A stretch of DNA of 64,000 nt from an uncultured beta proteobacterium (GTDB lineage Bacteria; Pseudomonadota; Gammaproteobacteria; Burkholderiales; Burkholderiaceae_C), in assembly GCA_903828235.1 (NCBI GenBank), contig CAIKLM010000122.1, positions 1-64,000 of the forward strand. Reading direction: 5' to 3'. Of the stretch, positions 55,501 through 63,861 are shown one piece after another. A model generated the notes under the pieces. That model made no database searches. It saw nothing but the letters and a program-made list of their open reading frames with translations, and was not told the DNA's origin. A program made the translations under genes and the position numbers. Position 1 is the stretch's first letter. Each line of letters opens with the position of its first letter.

Positions 55501-55684
55501 CCACCTCTTCGGCGGCCATGCCACCGGCCTCGGTCATGATCGTGACGGTGGGCTTGTTGAGGTCCGGAAACACGTCCACTGGGGTGGTGGAGAGCGTGAA
55601 CGCGCCGTAGGCCATCAGAACGACGCTGGCGATGATCACCAGCAGCCGGTTCGTCAGGCTGTTATCGAGTAGCCACTTGAACAT
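52565..55684 (-). CDS. CzcA-family HME-RND efflux pump
   Basis: A 1039-residue pump with the standard RND layout (MFKWLLDNSLTNRLLVIIASVVLMAYGAFTL at the N-terminus, porter domains, second TM bundle). Its TM4 motif reads AIAIGGLVDDAVVGVENVLRRLK. It lacks the DFG...DGA pattern of true CzcA, so zinc/cobalt/cadmium specificity should not be assumed from operon name alone. Membrane fusion protein and channel genes lie upstream on the same strand. A proton-driven metal efflux pump in any case. Confidence 0.93.
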   Translation of the reverse strand: MFKWLLDNSLTNRLLVIIASVVLMAYGAFTLSTTPVDVFPDLNKPTVTIMTEAGGMAAEEVEQLITFPLETTMNGLPGVESVRSTSSAGLSFLYVTFDWSTDIFRARQLVSERLSSMEEGIAEGVVPRMGPISSIMGEIMQIAIPVDPSKISAMAVREYADWVLRPRLLSVPGVAQVIPIGGEVRQFQVQPNTTRMAELGITHDQLEGALKGYSSNTSGGFLELNGREYLIRNLGRTSRLEDLNNLALTSKDGQPILMRQIAEVTFAAALKRGDAGYEGKPAVILGIQKQPTADTIALTQSIEEALVGLKASLPAGMEAPRVTFRQASFIEASITTLQGKLIGASIFVAVILFFFLGTLRPTIIALTAIPVSIFITALVFKYFGLSINTMTLGGLAIAIGGLVDDAVVGVENVLRRLKADRANHPHSRLNPIEIVAHATMEVRSAILYATVIIVLVFIPLFALPGLEGKLFVPLGIAFIVSTLASLIVSVTVTPVLSYYLLPRMKNLDHGDTKVLAWLKARYRSSLQGVLDRPKAAMAAAGAAVLVAAVAVPFFPTTFLPPFNEGTLLIGLRLNPGVTLTESSALARQAEVLVKQVPEVTHVGRRSGRAELDEHAEGVHVSELDVGLKPTAELTRSMDEIKADIRARLVNLPAALEIGQPISHRIDHMLSGVRSQIAIKIFGEDLDALRGQADVLRAKLATIPGIADLQIEKQVLAPQIKVRIDYAAAAQYGVPAPQVLSALQALVEGEKVTQIVEGSRRFALVVKLPESARSVEGLGQILIETPNGRIPLSKIATIEDGDGPNQISRDDGKRRIVLSANASGRALSEIVADIRKVVAETKLPEGYFITLGGQFQAQEEASRLVGLLSIVSLTLMFVVLYSRYKSAALSALIMVNIPLALVGAVLGLWLSGQPLSVAALVGFITLAGISVRNGILKVSHYINLMRFEGENFDQKMIMRGSLERLSPVLMTALVTAFALAPLLFEAEQPGTEVLHPVAVVIFSGLISSTLLDTFLTPAMFWLFGRKPAEALMNDKDAEAL

Positions 55685-55685
55685 G

Positions 55686-56798
55686 TCAGCGCACCTGGTT
55701 GATCAAGGTGGCGCCTTGCGTCGCGACCCGGTCGCCCGGTTCCAGCCCCGAAGTCACCGCGGCATTGACGCCGTCCAGTGGCTCGGTGGTGACGGTGCGA
55801 GGCTCGAAGCGCTCCGGCGCCGTCTTGACCCAGACGACGGTCTGATTGGCCGGGTTCTTCATCAGCGAGGCCACAGGCACCGAGATGCCCTTGACCTTGT
55901 CCTTGGTCTGCACGAACACCCGCACCGGCTGGCCGACAGCCAGCAGGTTGAGCGCATCACCCTGGGCCCGGAAGGCCAGCGGCAGCGCCTGCTCGCGCAA
56001 GCTTCGCGACGCACCGATAAAGGTCAGGGGCACATGTTTGTCGCCCAGGGCAATGGTCGCGGCGCCGATGTTCGCGGCGATGGCGGCGTCGAAGGCCAGC
56101 GCTTCGATGCGCAGGCGCGAGGGGTCGACGATCTCGAAGATCAGTTCGCGGGCATCCACCACCTGGCCGGCCACCACGTTGGCCGAGGCGATCACGCCCG
56201 ACACCGGCGCCACCAACGCCTCGCGGGTGGCCAGGCCACCACCGACGGCAGAGATGCGTGCCGCCAGGCTGGCGGCTTCGCTCTCGGCCGCTTCGATCTC
56301 CTTGCGCGGCACCGTGTCGGCCAGCTCCTGCAGGCGCGCGATGCGCTTGTCGGCCAGTGCCTTGGCGGCGCGCAGCTCGGCCAGTTGTGCAGCCTGGTTC
56401 GATCGTTCGATAGGCGCCGCCGACGGAACGACGTAGGCCAGCACCTCACCCTTGCGCACCGCCTGCCCAGGGTTGGGCAGGCCACGCGGCCCCGGTTCGA
56501 TACGGCCGGCGTTCAGCGGCTGTACCTTGCCACCGGCATTCGGGTCCATCAGCACCTTGGCGCCCAGCTCCACGGTGCGTGGCAGCTCGGCGGCTTCGGT
56601 GACGACGGTGCGTACGCCCAGCTGGCGCTGTGCAGGCTTGGGCAGAAAGACGCTGCCGTCGGGCTGGCGCTGCGGGCCGTTGGCACTGGGCGCTGCCGGC
56701 GCATCGCCGTGGTCGTGGCCTTCGCCGGCATGGGCTGGAGACAGTGCTGCCAGGGCGAACCACAGCGCCAAGCTGGTGGCGATCAGCGTGCGCTTCAT
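55686..56798 (-). CDS. RND efflux periplasmic adaptor subunit (CzcB-like)
   Basis: A 370-residue adaptor. A signal peptide ends SPAHA; the mature protein begins GEGHDHGDAPAAP, a metal-binding cluster. Domain strings include RQLGVRTVVTEAAELPRTVELGAKVLMDP, APVSGVIASANVVAGQVVDARELIFEIVDPSRLRIEA and SGLEPGDRVATQGATLINQVR. The stop lies 1 bp before the pump start, and the start overlaps the upstream gene by 4 bp. It connects the pump to the outer membrane channel. Confidence 0.9.
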   Translation of the reverse strand: MKRTLIATSLALWFALAALSPAHAGEGHDHGDAPAAPSANGPQRQPDGSVFLPKPAQRQLGVRTVVTEAAELPRTVELGAKVLMDPNAGGKVQPLNAGRIEPGPRGLPNPGQAVRKGEVLAYVVPSAAPIERSNQAAQLAELRAAKALADKRIARLQELADTVPRKEIEAAESEAASLAARISAVGGGLATREALVAPVSGVIASANVVAGQVVDARELIFEIVDPSRLRIEALAFDAAIAANIGAATIALGDKHVPLTFIGASRSLREQALPLAFRAQGDALNLLAVGQPVRVFVQTKDKVKGISVPVASLMKNPANQTVVWVKTAPERFEPRTVTTEPLDGVNAAVTSGLEPGDRVATQGATLINQVR

Positions 56799-57349
56799 GC
56801 TGCACCCCCGGCGCGAACGCTGCGAGCGCCCATCAAACGACGCCCACCCCACAGGAGAAGGGCCAGGACCGCCACTCCGCCCGCAGCCCAGCCTGCGTAC
56901 TTCGTCCAGGCAATGGATGCGACCGCCTCCTCGGTGTGCGCCTCCTCGTGGATGTCGAGTTCACCGGCCAGCAAGTCGGTCTCATTGCCTGCGATCACGG
57001 TTGCGGCGACCGGCAGAACGCCGGGCTTGGGCTCATCGGGCAACACGACTTCGTATTCGTCCTCACCTTGTTTCTCGGCCTTGAACTTCGCGCCGCCGAT
57101 CTCGAGCTCGATCTGCGCGCCGCGCACCGGGCTGTTGTCGGCAAAGCGGTCGAGGTACAGGGTGATCTGCTTGCCGCTGAGCACGCCGACGAGCTCGAAG
57201 GTCTCTGACACCGCAGAGAACCGCGGGAGTGCTTGGCCGACGGCCGCGGGTGCAGCGTCACCGTGGTCATGGCCTTCACCCGCCCAGGCGGGCACAGCAA
57301 GGAGGATGGCCGCAGCGAGCAGCGCGGCCGGGAGTTTCGGGAAGTTCAT
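56795..57349 (-). CDS. Membrane-anchored periplasmic accessory protein of the czc-like operon
   Basis: A 184-residue protein. Signal peptide (LPAALLAAAILLAVPAWA), then GEGHDHGDAAPAA, a cluster shared with the adaptor. A domain with LPRFSAVSETFELVGVLSGKQITLYLDRFADNSPVRGAQIELEIGG follows, and a C-terminal transmembrane helix (YAGWAAGGVAVLALLLWGGRRLMG). Its position between the channel and adaptor genes suggests a metal-capture or assembly role. The start MNFPKLPA has AGGAA upstream. Confidence 0.82.
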   Translation of the reverse strand: MNFPKLPAALLAAAILLAVPAWAGEGHDHGDAAPAAVGQALPRFSAVSETFELVGVLSGKQITLYLDRFADNSPVRGAQIELEIGGAKFKAEKQGEDEYEVVLPDEPKPGVLPVAATVIAGNETDLLAGELDIHEEAHTEEAVASIAWTKYAGWAAGGVAVLALLLWGGRRLMGARSVRAGGAA

Positions 57350-57405
57350 GGAAGGGTTCCTGGAGGATTCGGGGGTAGGAATCACGGACACGGCGCCGGC
57401 AGCCA

Positions 57406-58719
57406 TCACTGGGGCAGAAGGCCGAGGGCCTGGCGCCATGCGGAAATCGCTGCCGAGAGTTCGATGCGGGTGCGTGCCGCCTGTCGGTCGGCCTCGGCGG
57501 CTTCGGCCTCGATGCGCAGGCGTGTCGGCAGATCGGTTTCGCCGAGTCGGAAGGACTTATCGAAGAAGCCGCGCGACTCGCGGGCGAGTTGCGCACGCCT
57601 TTCGGCGGCTGCCAACTGCGTGCGCGAGGCTTCGACACGCACGCGCGCCGCTTCCCGTTCTGCAGTGAGACGTTCACGTTCCAGTGCCAACTGGGCCTGG
57701 ACTTCGGTCGCCTCGGCGCGCGCGTTGGCGCTGCGGGCATCGAAGCGCGGCCCAGCGCCGAAGGGGATGCGGATGGCCAGCGTGATGGTTTGCTGGGACG
57801 CCTCGCCGCGGGCACCGCGGTCTCGCGTGGTTGCCAGCATCAGCTCGGGGTTGGCGCGCGACTGGGTGGCGGTCAGCGCGACGGTTCGATCTGCCACGGT
57901 GGCGCGGTCCTTGAGCTCCTGCAAAGCGGCGTGCGCTTCGAGCTCAGTGGCTGCGGCGCCGGGATCCGGCTCGGCCAGGGTGTCGCCTGCGCCAGACAAT
58001 GCGGGTGCGGCGCCGGCCAGCGCACGCAGATGCTGTCGTGCCGCCGCGAGGCCGGCCTCGGCCTGCGCCACAGCAGCTTCCGCGCTGGCCACCGCGCCGT
58101 CAGCCTGGTGCTGGTCGGCGCGGGCCAGATCGCCGGCCTTCGCACGCCGGGCCACGTCAGCGGCAATGAGGCGGGTGTTTTCGAGTTGATCGCGGGCGGT
58201 TCCGACCTCGATGCGCGCACGCTGCCACTGCCACCAGGCATCGCGGACGGTGGCGGCGACGCGCAGTTGTGCCGCAGTGGCCCGGCTTTCGATGGCAGCG
58301 CCCTCGGCGTCGGCCAGCGCTGCGCTGCGGCCACGTTCACCGGGCAGCCACAGCGGCACGGCGATGCCGACCTCTACCTCACGCGCGCCCTGGTTGTTGC
58401 CCAGGCGGTCGGTCTTGTTCGAGAGTTCCAGCGCTGCCGGCTCTGGCGTCCACGCCTTCGCTGCGCTTTGCTGAGCGCGTACAGCGTCGCGCCGCGCCTG
58501 CAGCGCCAGAGCTTCGGGCTGGCGGGCCCATGCAGCTTCATAAACCTGGCGCAGGCTCAGTGTGCTTGCGGCGGCTTCCGTGCCTGCCGCTCCTGCAGCC
58601 GTGGCAGTCGCAGCGGCCGCCGTAGCGGCCTGTGCCTGCACAGTCGTGCCGCAGAAGGTCGCGGCGGCAACCACGCTGGCGCGCAGCAGCAGGGCCCTCG
58701 TTCGAGTTCTTGGTGTCAT
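57406..58719 (-). CDS. TolC-family outer membrane channel (CzcC-like)
   Basis: A 437-residue protein with a signal peptide and an Ala-rich linker, then TLSLRQVYEAAWARQPEALALQARRDAVRAQQSAAKAWTPEPAALELSNKTDRLG and the repeated helical TolC domains (VRDAWWQWQRARIEVGTARDQLENTRLIAADVARRAKAGDLARADQHQADG). The start at MTPRTRTR is preferred. First structural gene of the efflux operon; 57 bp from the following accessory gene. Confidence 0.9.
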   Translation of the reverse strand: MTPRTRTRALLLRASVVAAATFCGTTVQAQAATAAAATATAAGAAGTEAAASTLSLRQVYEAAWARQPEALALQARRDAVRAQQSAAKAWTPEPAALELSNKTDRLGNNQGAREVEVGIAVPLWLPGERGRSAALADAEGAAIESRATAAQLRVAATVRDAWWQWQRARIEVGTARDQLENTRLIAADVARRAKAGDLARADQHQADGAVASAEAAVAQAEAGLAAARQHLRALAGAAPALSGAGDTLAEPDPGAAATELEAHAALQELKDRATVADRTVALTATQSRANPELMLATTRDRGARGEASQQTITLAIRIPFGAGPRFDARSANARAEATEVQAQLALERERLTAEREAARVRVEASRTQLAAAERRAQLARESRGFFDKSFRLGETDLPTRLRIEAEAAEADRQAARTRIELSAAISAWRQALGLLPQ

Positions 58720-58862
58720 CCGATGCTCCAGTGTTGAAAACAACTCACGGGAGATCGGCAAGCGGCGACCAACAGGTCGCGTCGTGCCCGACGGCGCCGC
58801 AGACTGCGGCGCACACTCAGGCGCGAACGGGCTTCAGAAAGGGAAGAGACCCGCCTCGCCGA

Positions 58863-59261
58863 TCAGGCGAGGGGCCGCCACTGAGGGCGTTCGGGTCGGG
58901 TGGGCGTGTGTGCGCCGCTGGCCACGTCGATGGTGGCGCCCGGCGGCTCAACCGAAACCCCGGCAGTAAGGTAGGACGGCAAGGACAGCATCACACTGCA
59001 GTTGCCATGGCACTGACCACAGTCCAGATCGATGGCGCCTGGTGCTTTGTCGGCCTGAAGTTCAGTGGTGGCTTTCGAATCCGCAAACGTCTTGCCATCG
59101 CCATCGCCATCGCCCTCAGCCGCAGAGTGATGGTGGTGCTCATGATGACCGAAGTGCCCGGACACAACTCCACGCTCATGCCCGCAGTACGGCGCCACTG
59201 CCGCCCAGCTGAACTGGAACGGCAGCAGAACAAGAAAGAAGATGGCAAGGAGGCGGGACAT
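58863..59261 (-). CDS. czcI: CzcI-like metal-binding regulatory/periplasmic protein
   Basis: A 132-residue exported protein. The N-terminus MSRLLAIFFLVLLPFQFSWAAVAPYCGHERG and the cluster HFGHHEHHHHSAAEGDGDGDG match CzcI, the small protein that precedes czcC in Cupriavidus. Later LDCGQCHGNCSVM provides more Cys/His ligands. It heads the operon, 143 bp before the channel gene, consistent with a role in controlling or sensing metal in the periplasm. Confidence 0.88.
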   Translation of the reverse strand: MSRLLAIFFLVLLPFQFSWAAVAPYCGHERGVVSGHFGHHEHHHHSAAEGDGDGDGKTFADSKATTELQADKAPGAIDLDCGQCHGNCSVMLSLPSYLTAGVSVEPPGATIDVASGAHTPTRPERPQWRPLA

Positions 59262-59447
59262 TGCAACAAGTCTAACGGACACAGGGTTTTCCTGGGCCCA
59301 ACCCAGCTGACTCGTTCTCTACCTTCTGGCAGATCCAAAGCCATGGGACCACCTGCGACGCCCACCCCGGCCGGCGCGACGTGCCTTTGTCGCACGCGGT
59401 CGAGAGCTTCGATGCGAACAGAGCAGGCCTTTGCAGGATGGTCATCA

Positions 59448-59693
59448 TCAGTCCCGTTGTCGGTGGCTCGTGGACGGGCGCTTCGGATGCTTGCGCTTTT
59501 TGACCACCTGACTCTTCGCGAGACGCTGTTGCAGTCGCTGGCTGTATCTGAGCACGGGTTCCGGTCGCGGGATGGGATGCCGCGCGCGCCAGTAGCGGTG
59601 AATCAACCAGGCCACCCCACCCGCAGCAAGCACGACCAACCAAATCCAGGTCAGTGTCTGAGCAAGCGCTGAGTCGAGGTACTTGACCTGCAT
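59448..59693 (-). CDS. Small single-helix membrane protein
   Basis: A protein of 81 residues from MQVKYLDSALAQTLTWIWLVVLAAGGVAWLIHRYWRARHPIPRPEPV. It has one transmembrane helix followed by a strongly basic tail (RYSQRLQQRLAKSQVVKKRKHPKRPS). Upstream in-frame Met at 59,717 is an alternative start. No ribosome site is strong, and no family is recognised. It lies upstream of czcI on the same strand. Confidence 0.45.
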   Translation of the reverse strand: MQVKYLDSALAQTLTWIWLVVLAAGGVAWLIHRYWRARHPIPRPEPVLRYSQRLQQRLAKSQVVKKRKHPKRPSTSHRQRD

Positions 59694-59717
59694 AGAAGTC
59701 GCTGGAGCCAGAGGCAA

Positions 59718-60092
59718 GATAGGACGAACAGTAAGCTATCACGGAGCAGGCTTCCAACGCCAATCACCGCCAACCAGCGCCGGATAGAGCGGCAGGCGGA
59801 TTCTGGATCGCTTCAGCTCCGTGAGCTGACCGCTCGGGCGAGCCCTCTCTCCACGCGTGATACGGCCAAGAGCAGTTGCCCGGCACATCGAGGCGCTTGT
59901 CACTCTCGCACCCTGTGCGCACGACTGGTTGCAGTCAATGCGGCGAGGCATCTCCATCTCTCCGCACTTGGCGGCCTAGACACGGGCTCCCCGCCTTGTA
60001 AAACAACTGGGGACGCGCCGGCCGGGGCAGCGCACTGGCAACCTGCGAATTCCTGCCAGCGCGCAGAAGCCGAGGACTGCACCGCAACGATC
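59718..60092. other. Interval without a convincing gene
   Basis: 375 bp between a small membrane ORF and czcE. A minus-strand frame at 59,739-59,957 gives a basic 72-residue translation without a ribosome site or family; it could be a degraded fragment of a mobile gene. GC-content is high and no repeats or terminator-like hairpins with T-runs are obvious. Confidence 0.4.
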
Positions 60093-60437
60093 TCAGTGCC
60101 GATTCGACGGGCTGCGGCCGACGTGCACGGCGAAGGGCTTGCTGGCAAAGCCTGCCGGCGCGATTTGACTGACATCGACGGACCTCCGGTCGAGCCCGTT
60201 GAAGGTCCACGAGAACTGCTGTGCGCCGCTGCGGAAGACCACGCTTTCGCCGTAGCCGACGTTGAGCCGATCCGTGGCAGCGAGGTCCACGACGCGAACG
60301 GGAGCGCCCTGGGTCGCCGGCTGCCCATAGATGGATTGGCCGTTCATGAACACAGGTCCGCTGGCGGCAAAACTGAGGAAAGGGACGACGCTCAGGGCGA
60401 CGAGGGCAGCGGTACGGAGTCGACGGGTCGATTGCAT
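60093..60437 (-). CDS. czcE: CzcE family periplasmic metal-binding protein
   Basis: A 114-residue protein. Signal peptide (LRTAALVALSVVPFLSFAAS), then RVVDLAATDRLNVGYGESVVFRSGAQQFSWTFNGLDRRSVDVSQIAPAGFASKPFAVHVGRSPSNRH, which follows the CzcE pattern (VNV.YGE..F..G...F.W.F.GLD). CzcE of Cupriavidus binds copper in the periplasm. Here it is detached from the czc operon and lies beside cadR, on the same strand. Confidence 0.87.
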   Translation of the reverse strand: MQSTRRLRTAALVALSVVPFLSFAASGPVFMNGQSIYGQPATQGAPVRVVDLAATDRLNVGYGESVVFRSGAQQFSWTFNGLDRRSVDVSQIAPAGFASKPFAVHVGRSPSNRH

Positions 60438-60599
60438 ATTCAGTCCTTTCGATGGGGGAAAGTGCCGGCAGCTGCACAGAACCGCGCGCCTTGCCGACAT
60501 CGAAGGTGACTGTAGAAACTGCATACCAACAGCCGCAGAACAGGAACATGACCGTCTCGTCATGTTCGTCATCGGCAGTCGTGCCCGCTGTGCCGGGAT

Positions 60600-61043
60600 T
60601 CAGTGCGTTCCGCGGATGTGACGGTGCGGCGGCGCTGGCGTGGACTGGGCTGCCGCGGTGTCGAGCTCGTTGAGGATGCCGCACTGCTCGATGGCGTGGG
60701 GCGAGCCGCACCGCGCGCGCAATGCCTTCAGATCCTTCTGCAGCGTCCGCAGCTCGCGGATACGGTGGTTGACATGCCCGATGTGCTCGTCGAGCAATGC
60801 GTTCACCTCGCCGCAGTCCTGCAGGGGGGCATCGCGCAGCCGCAGCAGCGTCCGGATCTCATCGAGGGTCATGTCCAGGTTGCGGCAATGGCGGATGAAC
60901 GCCAGCCGCTCCGCGTGTGCGGGTGTGTACATGCGGTAGTTGTTTTCCGCGCGCTGCGCTGCGGGGATCAGACCCTCTCTTTCGTAGAAGCGGATCGTCT
61001 CGATCGCGGTCCCGGTCGACTCGGCCAGATCACCGATGCGCAT
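60600..61043 (-). CDS. cadR: CadR/PbrR-type MerR family regulator
   Basis: A 147-residue regulator from MRIGDLAESTGTAIETIRFYEREGLI (an ATG 12 bp upstream gives 151). The HTH and coiled-coil dimerisation helix are canonical. Metal ligands match CadR: Cys in DCGEVNALLDEH, Cys in ARCGSPH and Cys in EQCGIL, with a His-rich tail (PPHRHIRGTH). It is divergent from the cadA-type ATPase gene and should bind the 19-bp-spacer promoter between them, activating it on Cd(II), Pb(II) or Zn(II). Confidence 0.93.
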   Translation of the reverse strand: MRIGDLAESTGTAIETIRFYEREGLIPAAQRAENNYRMYTPAHAERLAFIRHCRNLDMTLDEIRTLLRLRDAPLQDCGEVNALLDEHIGHVNHRIRELRTLQKDLKALRARCGSPHAIEQCGILNELDTAAAQSTPAPPHRHIRGTH

Positions 61044-61070
61044 GGTCTTCTCCATCTGGGAACAAAGTGC

Positions 61071-61101
61071 TTGACTCTAAACCGACTTCAGGGTTTCCAA
61101 T
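61071..61101 (+). promoter_or_regulatory. MerR-type promoter for the cadA-like gene
   Basis: TTGACT (61,071-61,076) and TCCAAT (61,096-61,101) are separated by 19 bp, longer than the usual 17 and diagnostic for MerR-controlled promoters. The spacer includes a dyad, AAACC...GGGTTT, as the CadR operator. RNA synthesis would run into the P-type ATPase gene. Confidence 0.8.
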
Positions 61102-61128
61102 GCCTGCAACCCATCAAGGAAAGCCACT

Positions 61129-63390
61129 GTGAGCACCCCCCACTCTCCAACCCCTGCCGCTGCAGCAGCCAAGCCTGCCGATGCCTGCGGCGCTTGCCGC
61201 GGCGATGCGCCCGCTGCGGGCACGCTCCCCGGCGCGGATTTGACCGCCGGTGCGGCCCGCTTTCGCGTACCGACGATGGACTGTGCCAGCGAGGAGTCGG
61301 AAATCCGGCGCGCAGTCGAGCACATCACCGGTATCCGCGCGATGACCTTCCAGCTGGGTCAGCGCACGATGGCCATCGACGCACCGGCGATTTCCGTCGA
61401 ACAAGCCCTGGTTGCGATCCGCAAAGCCGGCTTCGATCCGCAACCCATGCAGGACAAGGGAAGCGACGCGGCGACGGGTTCTGAGGCCGGGGCCGACGGC
61501 CATGACCATGGCGCCGGCTCGGGCGGCGCATGGCGGCTGGGTGGCGCCTTGCTGCTCGCCATCGGCGCGGAAGTGCTTGGTTTCTTCGCCCCGGACACGC
61601 AGGTCTGGAAGGCCGCGGGCCTCGCTCTGGCGGCCGCCGCCATCTGGCTGGCTGGCTTCGACGTCTACAAAAAAGGTCTGACGGCACTGCGCCATGGGCG
61701 GCTGAACATCAATGCGCTGATGACGGTGGCCGTGACCGGCGCCTTCCTGATCGGCCAGTGGCCGGAGGCGGCCATGGTGATGGCGCTGTATGCCATAGCC
61801 GAGTCGATCGAGGCGCGGGCCGTCGATCGCGCCCGCAACGCCATCAAGGGCCTGTTGGAAATGGCGCCCGAGGAAGCCCTGGTGCGCCAGGCCGACGGCA
61901 GCTGGGCGACCTTGCCGGTGGCCTCCGTGATGCTCGGCGCCGTCGTGCAAGTACGTCCGGGTGAGCGCGTGCCGATGGACGGCGTGCTGTCGGCCGGAAG
62001 TTCCAGCATCAACCAGGCGCCGGTCACGGGCGAGAGCATTCCGGTCGACAAGGCGCTCGGCGATCCGGTCTTCGCGGGGACGATCAACGAGACCGGTACC
62101 TTCGAATTCGAGGTCAACGCGCTGGCCTCGAACTCGACGCTCGCTCGCATCATCCACGCGGTCGAGCAAGCCCAGGGGACGAGGGCGCCCACCCAGGGCT
62201 TCGTCGACCGCTTTGCCGCCGTCTACACGCCGGCGGTCTTCGTCATCGCGCTGGCCGTGGCACTGCTCGGTCCCTGGTTGCTCGACTGGACCTGGCTGGA
62301 GGCGGTCTACAAGGCGCTGGTCCTGCTGGTGATCGCCTGCCCCTGCGCCCTGGTGATCTCGACACCGGTGACGATCGTCAGCGGCCTGGCCGCCGCAGCG
62401 CGCCGCGGCATCCTGATCAAGGGTGGCATCTATCTGGAGGAAGCCCGCAAGATCAAGGCGATCGCGCTGGACAAGACGGGCACCATCACCGAAGGCAAGC
62501 CCAAGCTCGTGGCGTGGGAAGTGATTGGCACCGAGGTCGAGGCAGCCACCGCCGAGCACATCGCCGCCGTCCTGGCGGGGCACTCGGACCATCCGGTCTC
62601 ACGCGCCATCGCCGCCGGCCTGACCCCCAACAACGTCGAGGCCAAGGACTTCAAGGCCATCGCCGGCCGCGGCGTCCAGGCCGACGTCGGCGGAGCCGTC
62701 TACGTGCTGGGCAACCACCGCTTGATCGAGGAACGCGGTCAGTGTTCGCCGGCTCTGGAGGCGACCTTGCGCACCCACGAGGAAGCGGGTCGCACGGTCA
62801 GCCTGCTGGCATCAGGCGCAGGCCCCATCGCCTTGTTCGCGGTGGCCGACACGATCAAGGCCTCGTCCCGCGAGGCGATTGCATCGCTCAAAGCCCTGGG
62901 CATCACGCCCGTGATGCTGACCGGCGACAACCAGGCGACAGCGACGGCCATCGCGCACGAAGCCGGCATCGATGAAGCGCGCGGGAACCTGCTGCCTGAA
63001 GACAAACTGGAGGCCATCAAGACGTTGCAGACCCAACATGGCCTGACCGCGATGACCGGCGACGGCATCAACGATGCGCCAGCACTGGCGCAGGCCGACA
63101 TCGGCGTGGCGATGGGTGCCGCCGGCACCGACACCGCCATGGAGGCCGCGGATGTGGTGGTCATGAACGACGATCTGCGCCGGATTGCAGAAACCGTCCG
63201 GCTGTCTCGGTCCACACATGCCGTGCTTTGGCAGAACATCACACTGGCGCTGGGCATCAAGGCCGTGTTCCTGGTGCTGGCGGTGTTCGGCAGCGCCACG
63301 ATGTGGATGGCCATCTTTGCCGACATGGGCGCCAGCCTGCTGGTGGTGGCTAACGGTCTTCGGCTGCTGAAGAAGGGGGAGGGCAAGTGA
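61129..63390 (+). CDS. cadA: Zn/Cd/Pb-exporting P1B-type ATPase (CadA/ZntA-like)
   Basis: A 753-residue ATPase. A metal-binding domain with TMDCASEESEIRRAVEHI near the N-terminus is preceded by a Cys-rich ACGACRG. The transport site is VIACPCALVIS in TM6. The phosphorylated Asp is in DKTGTITEGKPKL, the SERCA-like HP motif is GHSDHPVSRAI, and the hinge is MTGDGINDAPALAQADIGVAMG. These place it in the divalent-soft-metal subfamily. The start codon is GTG with AAGGAAA upstream. Confidence 0.95.
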   Translation: MSTPHSPTPAAAAAKPADACGACRGDAPAAGTLPGADLTAGAARFRVPTMDCASEESEIRRAVEHITGIRAMTFQLGQRTMAIDAPAISVEQALVAIRKAGFDPQPMQDKGSDAATGSEAGADGHDHGAGSGGAWRLGGALLLAIGAEVLGFFAPDTQVWKAAGLALAAAAIWLAGFDVYKKGLTALRHGRLNINALMTVAVTGAFLIGQWPEAAMVMALYAIAESIEARAVDRARNAIKGLLEMAPEEALVRQADGSWATLPVASVMLGAVVQVRPGERVPMDGVLSAGSSSINQAPVTGESIPVDKALGDPVFAGTINETGTFEFEVNALASNSTLARIIHAVEQAQGTRAPTQGFVDRFAAVYTPAVFVIALAVALLGPWLLDWTWLEAVYKALVLLVIACPCALVISTPVTIVSGLAAAARRGILIKGGIYLEEARKIKAIALDKTGTITEGKPKLVAWEVIGTEVEAATAEHIAAVLAGHSDHPVSRAIAAGLTPNNVEAKDFKAIAGRGVQADVGGAVYVLGNHRLIEERGQCSPALEATLRTHEEAGRTVSLLASGAGPIALFAVADTIKASSREAIASLKALGITPVMLTGDNQATATAIAHEAGIDEARGNLLPEDKLEAIKTLQTQHGLTAMTGDGINDAPALAQADIGVAMGAAGTDTAMEAADVVVMNDDLRRIAETVRLSRSTHAVLWQNITLALGIKAVFLVLAVFGSATMWMAIFADMGASLLVVANGLRLLKKGEGK

Positions 63391-63749
63391 TGTTGAAAAC
63401 GGGACTGTCTCGCATCGAGGCCTTCGAGGCGGCCATGGCAGAAGCCGGGCAGCACGGGGCCGTGGGCGACGCCAGGAGCGCGTTCGCGGCCCTGGAACGG
63501 GCGCATGTGCTCGGCCAGCTTGATTTCCTGCCGCATCTGCGGGTTCACTGGCAGATGCTCCGGGTGGGCTGGTCAGCGGGCGACTGGCGCGAGGTGATCG
63601 GTCAGGTTCTGCGCCTCGCACTGGTCCCGATCGGACATCTGGTCGGACGCCTGCCGATGGGCAATACCGGCGGCGCGAATGTCAGCGCCTTCAAGCCGAT
63701 GACCATCCCGCCTGAACTCAAACGGCTGATCGAGGAACGCGACCGATGA
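63390..63749 (+). CDS. DUF3703 family protein
   Basis: A 119-residue protein: LKTGLSRIEAFEAAMAEAGQHGAVGDARSAFAALERAHVLGQLDFLPHLRVHWQMLRVGWSAGDWREVIGQVLRLALVPIGHLVGRLPMGNTGGANVSAF. The LERAHVLGQ, HxxMLRxGW and GNTGGANVSAF strings are the hallmarks of DUF3703 proteins seen beside metal-resistance genes. The ATG overlaps the final base of the ATPase stop codon (TGATG), so it is translationally coupled. Function unknown. Confidence 0.88.
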   Translation: MLKTGLSRIEAFEAAMAEAGQHGAVGDARSAFAALERAHVLGQLDFLPHLRVHWQMLRVGWSAGDWREVIGQVLRLALVPIGHLVGRLPMGNTGGANVSAFKPMTIPPELKRLIEERDR

Positions 63750-63861
63750 CACCGGCGCCGGCTGGTCTCCGTCATCGAGATTGATTCGCGCGGCCATTGC
63801 AGCCAGCTCCACCGCGTTGGAGTCCTAGCGCAGCGCGATCCATGAAGCCGAGCAATGCAAG

